From: Gammaproteobacteria bacterium
Lineage (GTDB): Bacteria; Pseudomonadota; Gammaproteobacteria; Steroidobacterales; GCA-2729495
Assembly (NCBI GenBank): GCA_029245525.1
Contig: JAQWPD010000018.1
Coordinates: forward strand, 1 to 32,624
DNA length: 32,624 nt
Direction of reading: 5' to 3'
The translations under genes were made by a program, and so were the position numbers. The notes under the pieces were generated by a model. It saw only the letters and a program-made list of their open reading frames with translations. It did no database searches and had not been told where the DNA came from. Position 1 is the first letter of the stretch; each line of letters begins with the position of its first letter. Below, piece after piece: positions 24,417-32,624 of this stretch.

Positions 24417-25694
24417 ATGGTTAAGAAACTAACGAGCAATTTGAGCCTCTGGGTGCTGTTGGGTGGAGTTCTGGGCTATGTCTCGGCGCTGTGGTTTGGC
24501 GATCCAGCGTGGGTGCAGGAGCCGGCGCAGTCATTGTTTTATGAAGTTGTTGTTATTGTCAAAACCAGCTTTCTTGCTTTGCTTAAAATGCTGATAGCAC
24601 CAATTATTTTCTTTTCATTGATTGGTGGGTTGCTGAGTATCGGCGATGCCAGCCGTTTAAAATCTCTGGGTGGGATTACGATCCTCTATTATTTATTGAC
24701 TACAGCCATAGCTATTTCGATCGGCCTTAGTGTAGTGCTTTTTTATCACCCCTGGGTAGGTACTGTAGAGCAGATTAGCATTGCGACATTAAGTAGCGAT
24801 CCCAACTATATCCCACCGGCGAGTTTTATTGACCACAGCAGCGACTCGCTCATGGCGGTCTTACAAAATCTGCTGTCAATTGCATTCACGAATCCATTTA
24901 CTGCGCTTGCAGAGCTCAATATTTTGGGTATAGCCACCAACGCTTTTCTATTTGGCTTAGCGCTGGTAATCGCTGTGCCATCGACAAGCCCGATTGTCAC
25001 GGGGATTCACCATATCAACATCATGCTGCATAAGGTTTTGTCATGGGTGATTTTGGTAACGCCCTTTGGTGTATATGCTATTTTATTTGATATCACTCTG
25101 AAAAGCGGTGGAACGCTGATCAGTTCATTGTTGGGTTTTGTCGGAGTAGTGGTCGGGGCAACGCTATTCCATGGACTTGTTGTGCTGCCGCTGATAGCCA
25201 AGTTTTTTGGTGGCGTAAGTCCGCTACGGCTGTTCACTAAATCGGCAAAGCCTTTGATGGTGGCATTCGCTACATCTTCAAGTTTGGCGACCTTGCCGGT
25301 CAGTATTGCAACAGCAGAGGACGACTTAGGCGTATCGCAGACTGTAGCGGGCTTTGTGTTGCCGTTGGGTGCAACCATGAATATGGATGGCACCGCATTG
25401 TTTGAGGGTATTGCCGCGGTATTTCTTGCGTACCTGTTTGGTATTGAGTTGAGCACTGTGGCAATGATCACAGTATTTTTGATGGCGATGGTTTCATCCA
25501 TTGGTGCCCCGGGTATGCCCTCTGGTTCAATGGCGGGTATGCAGATGGTACTACTGGGTGCCGGTATACCATTAGAAGCTATAGGGATTTTGTTAGTGAT
25601 TGAACGACCTCTGGATACCATTCGGACGGCAGTGAATGTGGAAGGCGATATGGTCGGCTCGTTGGTCGTGCAGCGCCAGCTAGGTCGGGTTTAG
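24417..25694 (+). CDS. Dicarboxylate/amino-acid:cation symporter
   Basis: A 425-residue DAACS (SDF) family carrier that imports a dicarboxylate, acidic amino acid or related acid with sodium or protons. Family signatures are complete: the serine-rich hairpin FATSSSLATLP, NMDGTALFEG in helix 7, and IGAPGMPSGS in hairpin 2. About eight membrane helices plus two re-entrant loops fit the length. AAGGA lies 4 bases before the ATG. It is divergent from the flavin monooxygenase/Rieske pair and followed after 41 bases by the NTF2-like gene. Its substrate may be the acid that the oxygenases act on; that is inference from position. Confidence 0.93.
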   Translation: MVKKLTSNLSLWVLLGGVLGYVSALWFGDPAWVQEPAQSLFYEVVVIVKTSFLALLKMLIAPIIFFSLIGGLLSIGDASRLKSLGGITILYYLLTTAIAISIGLSVVLFYHPWVGTVEQISIATLSSDPNYIPPASFIDHSSDSLMAVLQNLLSIAFTNPFTALAELNILGIATNAFLFGLALVIAVPSTSPIVTGIHHINIMLHKVLSWVILVTPFGVYAILFDITLKSGGTLISSLLGFVGVVVGATLFHGLVVLPLIAKFFGGVSPLRLFTKSAKPLMVAFATSSSLATLPVSIATAEDDLGVSQTVAGFVLPLGATMNMDGTALFEGIAAVFLAYLFGIELSTVAMITVFLMAMVSSIGAPGMPSGSMAGMQMVLLGAGIPLEAIGILLVIERPLDTIRTAVNVEGDMVGSLVVQRQLGRV

Positions 25695-25735
25695 CGGTGG
25701 CGTTGATTTTATTTCCGATAAAAAAGGAGTAGATA

Positions 25736-26365
25736 ATGTATAGATTATTATCAGGTGTATTGCTGTATTTTGTTTCGCTGGTGGTGTTGGCAGGTGGGCA
25801 CAAGGTGGTAATGCCGATGGTGCCTATTCCCGTTGACCCGGCAGTTGAAAAGGCAGTCACGGAGGTAGTGTATGACACAGCGGCCCGCTGGAATTCACAG
25901 GATTTTTCTTCGGTGCTTGAGTTGTGGGATCCGAATGAGGCTTACCCCACTTATCTCGCAGAAGAGCAAGCACAGTGGTTTGTCGGTTGGCCGCGTTTGC
26001 AACAGTACCTTGATCCGCCACGACCTAATCCCGCTATTGAGGTAATTCGAGAGCAGATGCGTGATGTACAGGTGAAGCAAATTGGTCCTGGGCTCGCAAT
26101 AGCGATTTGGGAAATGCAGTTCGAGATGAAATCTATTGCATCGAAGCCGATTGGCGAGAGTGTGCGTGTGAGCGCGGTACTGCGCGAAACCGATGAGGGC
26201 TGGAAGTATATTCATTGGGCAGAGTCCCCACAGACTGCCATGGTGTATATAGAAAATATGTATGAGGACGACATCAGCGACGATTGGGATGAGTTTTACG
26301 AGCAGGCGCTTAAAGATCGTAAAGCGGTTTGGCAGCGCAAGCGGGAAGCAGCCAAACAACAGTAG
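25736..26365 (+). CDS. Exported NTF2/SnoaL-like protein
   Basis: A 209-residue protein with a short signal peptide (MYRLLSGVLLYFVSLVVLAGG) and a domain (about residues 38-170) resembling the NTF2/SnoaL fold, with WDPNEAYPTYLAEEQ and the late GWKYIHWAESP typical of SnoaL-like/DUF4440 proteins. Such cone-shaped domains bind small hydrophobic molecules and sometimes isomerise or hydrate them. AAGGAG lies 8 bases before the ATG. It is the second gene of the symporter operon and ends at a strong terminator, so it could be a periplasmic binding or processing partner for the symporter's substrate. Confidence 0.8.
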   Translation: MYRLLSGVLLYFVSLVVLAGGHKVVMPMVPIPVDPAVEKAVTEVVYDTAARWNSQDFSSVLELWDPNEAYPTYLAEEQAQWFVGWPRLQQYLDPPRPNPAIEVIREQMRDVQVKQIGPGLAIAIWEMQFEMKSIASKPIGESVRVSAVLRETDEGWKYIHWAESPQTAMVYIENMYEDDISDDWDEFYEQALKDRKAVWQRKREAAKQQ

Positions 26366-26397
26366 CGGTTGCCCTTGAGCTCTAACTTAAGCGAATA

Positions 26398-26425
26398 AAG
26401 GCCGGCGCAGTAATGCGCCGGCCTT
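26398..26425 (+). terminator. Strong Rho-independent terminator
   Basis: A perfect 12-bp G+C-rich stem (AAGGCCGGCGCA / TGCGCCGGCCTT) with a GTAA loop, followed by a T-rich tail (TTGTTTGGTTTT nearby). It lies 33 bases after the NTF2-like stop and ends the symporter operon. The stem could also serve the convergent greB transcript. Confidence 0.85.
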
Positions 26426-26535
26426 GTTTGGTTTTGTGGACTGGTCTGCGGGTACAGTTTATTTGATCTGTAAGCCGGCTAAAAAATTTACCGCATTAGA
26501 GTATTATTTAATGGTGATTGCATCGCATCTCGGAT

Positions 26536-27030
26536 TCATTCGTAGCGTATAGCCGTAATAAAAAACAGACGATTTTTATTATCAGTTAGTAGCTTAACTT
26601 CATCACCAACTGTTTTTTTTAGTAGCGCTTTTGCCATTGGTGAATCCATACTGATGCTATTGTTCTTCGGGTTTGACTCATCTGCACCAACAATACGATA
26701 GAGCATTTCACTGTCGTCAGCATCGCTTTTGAGGGTTACCCAGGCGCCAAAAAAAATCCGATTGGTTTTGGGCAGTTCGTGGACAATATTAAGTTCTGGC
26801 ATTCGTTTTTGCAGATAATGAATGCGTCTATCGATACCGCCCAGCTCTTTTTTACGATACTGATATTCGGCATTCTCTGATCTATCGCCTTCCGCCGCCG
26901 CCGCGGCAAGTGCTGTCACCACATCGCGACGTCGCAGCCACAGATTCTTTTGCTCTTTCTCAAGTGCAGCAAACCCGGCCGGTGTGATATACGGCGAGTG
27001 TTTCTCTGCGGGTGGTTTCCAGCGGCCCAT
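26536..27030 (-). CDS. greB: Transcription elongation factor GreB
   Basis: A 164-residue factor that enters the RNA polymerase secondary channel and stimulates cleavage of backtracked transcripts. The start GRWKPPAEKHSPYITPAGF is the conserved GreB N-terminus; the coiled-coil tip carries GDRSENAEY with the acidic catalytic pair D49 and E52; the IDRRIHYLQKRM and C-terminal FKBP-like domain follow. I place the start at the ATG at 27030 by homology to GreB; the frame is open upstream with ATGs at 27087 and 27123, which would add 19 or 31 residues, and none has a clear ribosome site. It is divergent from the GGDEF/EAL gene. Confidence 0.92.
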   Translation of the reverse strand: MGRWKPPAEKHSPYITPAGFAALEKEQKNLWLRRRDVVTALAAAAAEGDRSENAEYQYRKKELGGIDRRIHYLQKRMPELNIVHELPKTNRIFFGAWVTLKSDADDSEMLYRIVGADESNPKNNSISMDSPMAKALLKKTVGDEVKLLTDNKNRLFFITAIRYE

Positions 27031-27213
27031 GTCGCAATAGTGCCAGAAATAGGCTTGAGCTGCCTGTTTCTGCTCACTATTTGTCATAATGCAAAAGCTG
27101 CGATAGCGGGCTGACAGGGGCATGTGAATGCCGTAATTCGTGAACCAGTCCACGTAATTTTAAGCCCTAACTCACTACTATTCTTAACGTTACGATCGTT
27201 TCGAATAATATTT

Positions 27214-29589
27214 ATGCGAAGTTTGAGATCAAAAATACTTCTTTTGGCTATTTGCGTAGTTGTCGGCGCTCAGGCGTTTACTGCGGGTGGGATTCTTTAC
27301 AACGCTAAAGAGAAATCCCGTGAACAGGCCTACGACAACCTGAAAGTTGGCGTAGCAGCCGTCGATAACTTTATGATCAAGCAAGCGCAGAGCATGCGGC
27401 TGTTGCTTTTATCAATACTGGATGACCCCAGGTTTCAAAAAAATATTTCGTCGGATGACTCACCGCAGATAGTTGCCGAGTTGGCGAAGCACACATCGCG
27501 TTTAATGTCCGATGTCGTTGTGATTGTCGATACATCGGGAAGTGTGCTGTATTCCGCTACCGATGACTTGTCTGTGGGAACCATGATTTCCGAAGTCCCA
27601 TTAGTGAGTGGAGTATCTTTTACCTCGGTGATAGATGGCCGAGCTTACGAGATGGTCGCAGACGATATGATGTTTGCAGGCAAGCCCGCGTATTTGGTTG
27701 TGGGTGCCTTAATTGGTAATGAGTATGCATTGCAGATTGCCAGTGTAACGGGGCTGCAGACAAGCTTTGCAACCGGCAGTAAAGCAGGGCGCTTGTTTCT
27801 TGGTAGCTCACTGGACCCATTAGATCGCAACCTTATGATCGCCAGTATTGAAGAGATGCGTTCCAGTGGAACCGTCTATAACGCACTCAATGAGGTTAAT
27901 CGTCGTTTCGTTTCTACACGGACACCGTTTGTCTCTAAACAGGGACAGGTGTATCTATTACTGCATCAGTCTCTTGATATTGCTTTGGCACCGTATAAGA
28001 GCCTGCAAATGTTTTTGCTCTATCTTGTCGCAATCACCCTGTTGGTGGTCGGTATTATTGTGTGGGTAACTTCAACATTGATGACACGACCTTTGCATAA
28101 GCTTTCCGATGCCGTAAAGCGTATTACGATTGGCGACTACACCAAGAAAGTTGCAGTCAATACACGTGACGAAATTGGTGCGCTTGCGCATGTATTTAAT
28201 GCCATGCAGGATGGTATTGAGCATCGTGAGAGCAGTATTTTGCAGCAATCGCTTACAGACCCAGTAACCGCTTTGCCTAATCGACAACATGCCCTCTCAA
28301 TATTAAAAGAGCGCATTGGGCGAGGTAATGAGATAGCGGTATTGCTACTGGATTTGGGCCGCTTCCAGCATATCCGTTCAACCCTGGGTCATAAAGTGGC
28401 CGATGAAATGTTACGCTTGAGCGCTGCTCGGATTAAGCGCAGCCTCCATGAAGACGCGATGCTAGCCCGTTTAGAAGGCGATGAGTTTCTATTGGTAATG
28501 CCAGTTTCTGGTGTCGATGCCGCTATTAATGAGGCCGAAACCATTTTGGCGTTATTGGAATCAGGGCTTAGTATTCGCAAGGCGCGTGTGGGTCTCGAAG
28601 TGCATATTGGTATTGGCCTGTATCCGGAACATGGTGATTCGGCAGACGACCTACTGCGCCATGCATCAGTGGCCAAGCATGAGGCAATTCGTTCTCGTTC
28701 GCCGATAAAGATCTATCAGCAAGGTAAAGGAGAGGCGCATGCGCGCCGCTTGCAGATTATGAGTGATTTGCGAGTTGCTATTGATGAGCATCAGCTTGAG
28801 CTTTACATGCAGCCGAAGGTTTGCATGACGAGTGGCGATGTCGTGGGCGCTGAGGCGCTTGTGCGCTGGAACCACCCTGAGCTCGGTATAATCATGCCGG
28901 ATGAATTTGTTCCGATGCTTGAAGAGTCAGGCAGTATCTCTCAGCTGACCCATTGGGTTCTCGCCGAAGCACTGCATCATTGCGCGCTCTGGAAACATGA
29001 TGAGATTGATTTGCCTATATCTGTCAATTTATCAGTACAGGACCTGAAAGATGAGGGTTTGGAAATAGTAATTGATCAGATGCTGCATGACCTTGGTCTT
29101 AAATCCAGCAACCTTGTTTTGGAAATTACAGAGCAGGCGCTGACACAGAATCTTGCTTCTGCGGTGGATGTGCTTAATCAGCTGCGTAATCGCGGCATTC
29201 GTATTTCTATGGATGACTTTGGTACTGGCTATTCATCTTTGCATCAGCTAAAGCATTTGCCGATCGATGAACTTAAGATTGATCGTGATTTTACTCGTGA
29301 GCTTCCTTCCGATGAGGTCGATATTGCGATTGTGCGTGCCACGATTCAGTTAGCCAGAACTATGGGTCTGGATGTGGTCGCAGAAGGTGTTGAAAGCGAA
29401 GAGGGCTGGCACTTCCTTGCCGGCGAAGGCTGTAAAGAGGCGCAAGGGTATCTGATAAGCAAACCTATGCCTGCAACGTCTTTTGCCACATGGAAACAGA
29501 GTTACGTGAGAGCGCGGAGCACCCCGGCTGATAAACGAACGCCTCTAACACCCAGTTCAGTAACTAAGCTGCCAAACCGATCAGCTTAA
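27214..29589 (+). CDS. Membrane GGDEF/EAL protein, predicted c-di-GMP phosphodiesterase
   Basis: A 791-residue sensor. Order: membrane helix (8-26), a periplasmic sensor domain (about 30-265, double-Cache-like), second helix (about 267-287), HAMP (about 288-340), GGDEF domain (about 341-500) and EAL domain (about 510-770). The GGDEF site reads EGDEF (421-425) and the usual FKxIND reads FQHIRS, so cyclase activity is probably lost. The EAL site is intact (EAL 547-549, ITEQAL, DDFGTGYSS, KIDRDF, EGVE), so it should hydrolyse c-di-GMP in response to an outside signal, with the GGDEF part perhaps binding GTP. Start is the ATG at 27214, directly before the first helix; an earlier in-frame ATG at 27124 lies in the region shared with greB. 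The ribosome site is weak. Confidence 0.92.
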   Translation: MRSLRSKILLLAICVVVGAQAFTAGGILYNAKEKSREQAYDNLKVGVAAVDNFMIKQAQSMRLLLLSILDDPRFQKNISSDDSPQIVAELAKHTSRLMSDVVVIVDTSGSVLYSATDDLSVGTMISEVPLVSGVSFTSVIDGRAYEMVADDMMFAGKPAYLVVGALIGNEYALQIASVTGLQTSFATGSKAGRLFLGSSLDPLDRNLMIASIEEMRSSGTVYNALNEVNRRFVSTRTPFVSKQGQVYLLLHQSLDIALAPYKSLQMFLLYLVAITLLVVGIIVWVTSTLMTRPLHKLSDAVKRITIGDYTKKVAVNTRDEIGALAHVFNAMQDGIEHRESSILQQSLTDPVTALPNRQHALSILKERIGRGNEIAVLLLDLGRFQHIRSTLGHKVADEMLRLSAARIKRSLHEDAMLARLEGDEFLLVMPVSGVDAAINEAETILALLESGLSIRKARVGLEVHIGIGLYPEHGDSADDLLRHASVAKHEAIRSRSPIKIYQQGKGEAHARRLQIMSDLRVAIDEHQLELYMQPKVCMTSGDVVGAEALVRWNHPELGIIMPDEFVPMLEESGSISQLTHWVLAEALHHCALWKHDEIDLPISVNLSVQDLKDEGLEIVIDQMLHDLGLKSSNLVLEITEQALTQNLASAVDVLNQLRNRGIRISMDDFGTGYSSLHQLKHLPIDELKIDRDFTRELPSDEVDIAIVRATIQLARTMGLDVVAEGVESEEGWHFLAGEGCKEAQGYLISKPMPATSFATWKQSYVRARSTPADKRTPLTPSSVTKLPNRSA

Positions 29590-29625
29590 GATTAGACGAT
29601 CTGCTTAGCCCGAATAAAAATAAGT

Positions 29626-29642
29626 AGCCTAAAAGGCTTTTT
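29626..29642 (+). terminator. Terminator after the GGDEF/EAL gene
   Basis: AGCCT / AGGCT with an AAA loop is followed by four T, 37 bases after the stop codon. The gap to rdgC is short, so this small hairpin may serve as the end of the plus-strand transcript. Confidence 0.5.
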
Positions 29643-29669
29643 GAAACCTATTGCAGTTTAGTAAGCTGC

Positions 29670-30566
29670 TTAAACGTAGCTGCCCAGAGATTGTTTAAGT
29701 CCGTTAATAAACCGCGTGAGCGTACCGGTAAGCAATACGAACTGTGCATCTTGTTTGGCGATCTGGCTTTCATCTGAGGATTCAATTTCAGCAGAGGCTT
29801 CGTCACCGACAAACTTCAATTTGCTAACCGCTCCACTCTGATCGAGAACGAAACTCATTAAATCGTCAAACTCAAGTGCAAGTCGCTCAACGCGCATCCC
29901 ATCAATAACGTGCTTGCGTACACTGGCATCGCTTAGGTCGATATCTTTCCAGTTGACTACGGCACCGCCCATTGCGGGCTCTTGCATGCGGCACTCGCGA
30001 CCGAGCCTGAAGTTCTCGGGTACGCTGCCCAGAAACATTGTATTGAGCCAGTCACTGACGGGTTTGTTGAAAATTAGTGGTAGAGCTTCGAGTTCGCCAA
30101 AAGCGATGCGCAGACAATCCAGAAAGCGCTCTGCCTTGGTCTCGCTGCCGGCTTCGATGCCGAGGAGCCCAAGGGCATGTATATAGAAGCCGTTGACCCG
30201 CTCTGATTTAACCAGCGCTTTCGGCAGCAGTTCTTCACGCAACTCTGCTTTGAGACGACGTTTTTGCTTGGCGCTGGGTTTTTCCTGCATTCTGATTTCG
30301 TAATCTTTCAGCCTATCGCCTAGGGCTTCGTTGATTGCGGCAGCTGGAAGAACTCGTGTTTGTGTTCGTAAACGCAGCAGGTCAGCACCATTTAGCCGGC
30401 GGCACAGGCTGTCGGGCAATTCGGTTGCAGGGGCTTCCCAGCCAGAACTCGTCTCCGAATATGGGCCGCAGGGCTTAAACGCAAGCTTGCTGAGCCGCTC
30501 TGAGAGCTCATCTTCGGTTTTTGGCCAGGGGGCTTTGATGCGATAGAAGCGGACATTGCGAAACAT
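29670..30566 (-). CDS. rdgC: Recombination-associated protein RdgC
   Basis: A 298-residue DNA-binding protein. RdgC forms a ring dimer around DNA and restrains RecA. The family's start (MFRNVRFYRIKAPWPKTEDEL), the FKPCGPYSETSSGW region and LPAAAINEALGDRL are all present, as is the late VRKHVIDGMRVERLALEF block; length matches (about 300). AAGG lies 8 bases before the ATG. It stands alone, convergent with the GGDEF/EAL gene and divergent from the DUF6159-like gene. Confidence 0.95.
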   Translation of the reverse strand: MFRNVRFYRIKAPWPKTEDELSERLSKLAFKPCGPYSETSSGWEAPATELPDSLCRRLNGADLLRLRTQTRVLPAAAINEALGDRLKDYEIRMQEKPSAKQKRRLKAELREELLPKALVKSERVNGFYIHALGLLGIEAGSETKAERFLDCLRIAFGELEALPLIFNKPVSDWLNTMFLGSVPENFRLGRECRMQEPAMGGAVVNWKDIDLSDASVRKHVIDGMRVERLALEFDDLMSFVLDQSGAVSKLKFVGDEASAEIESSDESQIAKQDAQFVLLTGTLTRFINGLKQSLGSYV

Positions 30567-30664
30567 GGGTATTGCCTTAATAATTGATCCAAAAGAGGTG
30601 CCGCTACTCTGCGGCAGCAGAAGTATGGTTTGTCAGAGGCAGCTTGTCACCATTGACATGTGAC

Positions 30665-30688
30665 GCGATGAGATTTTTGCATCATCGC
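30665..30688. repeat. Inverted repeat between rdgC and the next gene
   Basis: GCGATGA and TCATCGC form a perfect 7-bp inverted repeat around a 10-base A/T-rich spacer, in the divergent promoter region. It resembles a regulator site; no family is recognised. A TTGACA lies at 30653-30658 but without a well-placed -10. Confidence 0.4.
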
Positions 30689-30741
30689 ATATGCTAGGTT
30701 ACTGACTGTTAAGGCAATCGGTTTATTGGGGGGCATGAGGG

Positions 30742-31596
30742 ATGTTTGATCGCTTGGGGCGCAGTTGGAATCTGGTTAAATTCAGCGTGTCAGTCTTACA
30801 GCAGGATAAAGAGCTGCTGGTCTTTCCACTGCTGTCAGCGATTGCCGCAATGGCTGTGCTGGGATCTTTTTTACCGCTAATCCTTGCCGATGTTGCCATT
30901 AGGGATGAGGGCAGCGGAGCGCCGATGAACGATCAGGTCGATATGGCGTTGATTTTTATCATTTATGTGATTGAGTATTTCGTGATGTTCTTCTTTAATG
31001 CCGCGTTGGTCTCTGCTGCGCTGGAGCGGATTCATGGCGGCAATCCGACGGTGGCTTCCGGACTGAAAGTTGCTTTTGCTAAAATAGGCATTATTTTCTT
31101 TTATTCAATAATAGCGGCAACAGTGGGCGTTTTATTGCGCAGTATTGGTGAAAGGGGCGGACTAGTGGGGCGCCTGCTTTCGGGTATCACCGGCATTGTT
31201 TGGTCGCTCGCAAGCTTTCTGGTAGTGCCAGTATTGGTCAGTCGCAATGTCGGGCCCATTGATGCGGTTAAGGAAAGCCTAAGCCTTATGCGTCGCACCT
31301 GGGGTGAAAACATTATTGCTAATGCTGGTTTGGGCATAGTGTTCTTTCTTGTGTATATCGGCGTAACGATGATGATGTTCGCACTGATGGCGCTGAGCAG
31401 TTCGTTAGGCAGTGGCACTGGAATTATTGGCTTGTTGGCCGTATTTGTTGTGCTGTTTGTGGTGATCGCTTTAGTGCAGGCAACTCTGCAGGGTATCTTC
31501 TCCGCAGCTTTGTATCACTATGCCATTGATGGTGAGGACGATGCGGGCATTCCAGCCGCCATACTCGGTGGTGCATTTTCACCGAAAAAGCCCTAA
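30742..31596 (+). CDS. DUF6159-like polytopic membrane protein
   Basis: A 284-residue integral membrane protein with about six hydrophobic segments (near 26-50, 66-92, 112-132, 145-165, 193-215 and 225-255). It resembles the DUF6159 (glycerophosphoryl diester phosphodiesterase membrane-domain-like) proteins, with WNLVKFSVSVLQQDKELLVFPLLSA at the start and a SLSLMRRTWGENI motif before the last helices. Function unknown. A G-run lies 7 bases or so before the ATG. It is a single gene. Confidence 0.8.
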   Translation: MFDRLGRSWNLVKFSVSVLQQDKELLVFPLLSAIAAMAVLGSFLPLILADVAIRDEGSGAPMNDQVDMALIFIIYVIEYFVMFFFNAALVSAALERIHGGNPTVASGLKVAFAKIGIIFFYSIIAATVGVLLRSIGERGGLVGRLLSGITGIVWSLASFLVVPVLVSRNVGPIDAVKESLSLMRRTWGENIIANAGLGIVFFLVYIGVTMMMFALMALSSSLGSGTGIIGLLAVFVVLFVVIALVQATLQGIFSAALYHYAIDGEDDAGIPAAILGGAFSPKKP

Positions 31597-31757
31597 AGGC
31601 AAGCTGTCTTTGCGCAATCTATCCGGATTACGTTCTCCCGCTTGAGCGCGACTTAGCTGTGTGAGGCTCATTCCACTGCTTATAAGTTATGGTTTTGTCA
31701 CCGCCAACGGAATAGGTTTGACACTCGTCTGCAGCAGGTCTTAAAGTAGCTCAACCT

Positions 31758-31886
31758 AGACAGGTGCCTGTGCGGCTTCGGCCAAGCAGGTTAAACGGGA
31801 AGTACGGTGAGTGCGTATGCACAAATCCGACGCTGCCCCCGCAACGGTAAGCAGAGCATTCTGTAAGCCCGGAACCGGCCTGAATA
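31758..31886 (+). ncRNA. Cobalamin (AdoCbl) riboswitch
   Basis: The stretch carries the conserved B12-riboswitch blocks in order: AGGTGCC (31762-31768), GGTTAAACGGGAA (31789-31801), the GGTG...ATCCG region, the highly conserved core GCTGCCCCCGCAACGGTAAG (31832-31851) and the closing AAGCCCGGAACCGGCCTG (31865-31882). It lies about 170 bases upstream of a TonB-dependent receptor start, the usual arrangement for btuB, which would be shut off when cobalamin is plentiful. The 160 bases before it, after the DUF6159-like gene, show nothing else. Confidence 0.92.
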
Positions 31887-31984
31887 GTGCGTTTTTAGTT
31901 GTTCGCGGAGGGCGGCATGACAGGCGATATGAGGCTTAAATACCAGCCTTTATCACGGCCGCTCTGGCCGATACCTGCTCAGTA

Positions 31985-32023
31985 ACTTCTCTTCAGTACA
32001 ACGTTCAGTTGATGAAGAGAAGT
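31985..32023 (+). promoter_or_regulatory. Hairpin in the riboswitch expression platform
   Basis: ACTTCTCTTCA and TGAAGAGAAGT form a perfect 11-bp stem with a 17-base loop, between the riboswitch and the receptor start. The tail CAGATTGTTTC is only mildly T-rich, so it is a weak terminator or a structure controlling translation. An additional short stem CGGCC/GGCCG lies just upstream (31957-31971). Confidence 0.65.
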
Positions 32024-32054
32024 CAGATTGTTTCTAGCTAGCAGCAAAAAAATT

Positions 32055-32624
32055 ATGCATCGAATAGCGCGCGCCCTCCAGGCTGCTGCCTTGCTTTGCC
32101 TGTGTGTTGCTGCTCACGCCGATGATGTGCTCGAAGCCAATGCGCGTATTGATGAGTTAATTGTTACCGGCATGCGCGCCAAGCGCCTTGCCGAGCTTCC
32201 CCGGAGTGCCAATGTGATTACTGCGGAAGATATCGCTTTATCGCCGTCCACCAATATAGTGGATTTAATCGCCCGCGAAGCCAATGTGCAACTGCGTTCT
32301 ACTGTGGGCAATGACAAGTTCAGCGGCGTTGATATCCGCGGACAGGGCGATACCTACACCAGCAATGTCCTGGTATTGGTGGATGGTATTCGTTTAAATT
32401 CCGAGGATCAGGCAGGCCCCGATTATTCTTCTTTGCCTCTTGAGCAGGTTGAGCGCATTGAGGTTATCCGCGGAGCTAACAGTGTGCGTTACGGTAATGG
32501 TGCGGTGGGCGGCGTTATTAACATAATTACCCGCAGGGCAGGCGGCGATGCAGCAGGTATCAATGCCAATGCACGGTTGCGCACCGGCAGTTACGGCACC
32601 TGGGATGCTGGCGTGGGTGGTTCT
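32055..32624 (+). CDS. btuB: TonB-dependent receptor (BtuB-like), cut by window end
   Basis: The first 190 residues of an outer-membrane TonB-dependent receptor. A signal peptide (MHRIARALQAAALLCLCVAAHA) is followed by a TonB box (DELIVTG, 33-39) and the plug domain, with VDIRGQGDTYTSNVLVLVDGIRLN, LPLEQVERIEVIRGANSVRYGNGAVGGVINIITR matching the plug signature. The frame is open to the window edge; the beta-barrel lies beyond. The upstream cobalamin riboswitch indicates vitamin B12 or cobinamide uptake, hence BtuB-like. The ATG at 32055 has no clear ribosome site (A-rich only), and a stop lies in frame just upstream, so it is the earliest possible start. Confidence 0.88.
   Translation, partial: MHRIARALQAAALLCLCVAAHADDVLEANARIDELIVTGMRAKRLAELPRSANVITAEDIALSPSTNIVDLIAREANVQLRSTVGNDKFSGVDIRGQGDTYTSNVLVLVDGIRLNSEDQAGPDYSSLPLEQVERIEVIRGANSVRYGNGAVGGVINIITRRAGGDAAGINANARLRTGSYGTWDAGVGGS

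Noticed and set aside
25007-25621. 204-residue minus-strand ORF
   Set aside because: Shadow of the symporter gene on the opposite strand; proline/threonine-rich with no domain.
30653-30695. Sigma-70 promoter TTGACA ... TATGCT
   Set aside because: The spacing between the boxes is 31 bases, far too long for a promoter.

Overview
The window (roughly half G+C by eye) looks like chromosome from a free-living, probably marine, gammaproteobacterium. This is inferred from a GreB factor, an RdgC protein, a class I fructose-1,6-bisphosphatase, Tat-exported lipoproteins and a cobalamin riboswitch ahead of a TonB-dependent receptor. No rRNA, tRNA, CRISPR array, transposase or phage gene was seen. Genes are dense, on both strands, and mostly in short operons.

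Layout. 1-3.5 kb: an RND/MMPL-type membrane exporter convergent with a lysozyme-inhibitor-like lipoprotein. 3.5-4.3 kb: a non-coding-looking stretch with hairpins, an attenuator-like structure, two abutting small ORFs and two palindromes. 4.3-7.7 kb (minus): an exported short-chain dehydrogenase (SDR), an MsbA-like ABC exporter and a small membrane protein. 8.1-10 kb: fbp, convergent with a membrane-anchored NAD(P)-binding protein. 10.1-14.7 kb (plus): glycerophosphodiesterase, a short GlpD, a GlpK-type kinase and a Tat-lipoprotein SDR. The first three form a coherent route from glycerophosphodiesters to glycerol-3-phosphate and dihydroxyacetone phosphate, and the nearby fbp suits gluconeogenic use of it.

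15-18.2 kb (plus): a compact redox operon of a two-domain glyoxalase-fold lipoprotein, a tiny lipoprotein, a DsbA/FrnE-like protein, a cytochrome b561 and an iron-sulfur-flavoprotein-like reductase. 18.3-20 kb (minus): a UbiD-family decarboxylase with a Tat lipoprotein signal, which is unexpected for a prenyl-FMN enzyme. 20.2-21.7 kb: a small lipoprotein, a His-rich FmdB zinc ribbon and an exported SOUL haem-binding protein. 21.8-26.4 kb: a Rieske oxygenase and a luciferase-like flavin monooxygenase (minus), divergent from a dicarboxylate-type symporter and an exported NTF2-like protein. This looks like an uptake-and-oxidation locus for an unidentified acid.

26.5-32.6 kb: greB, a GGDEF/EAL protein with a degenerate GGDEF site, rdgC, a DUF6159-like membrane protein, then a cobalamin riboswitch and the start of a BtuB-like receptor cut by the window edge. 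The most unusual theme is the repeated export or membrane anchoring of enzymes from normally cytosolic cofactor-dependent families: UbiD and three Rossmann-fold dehydrogenase-like proteins.
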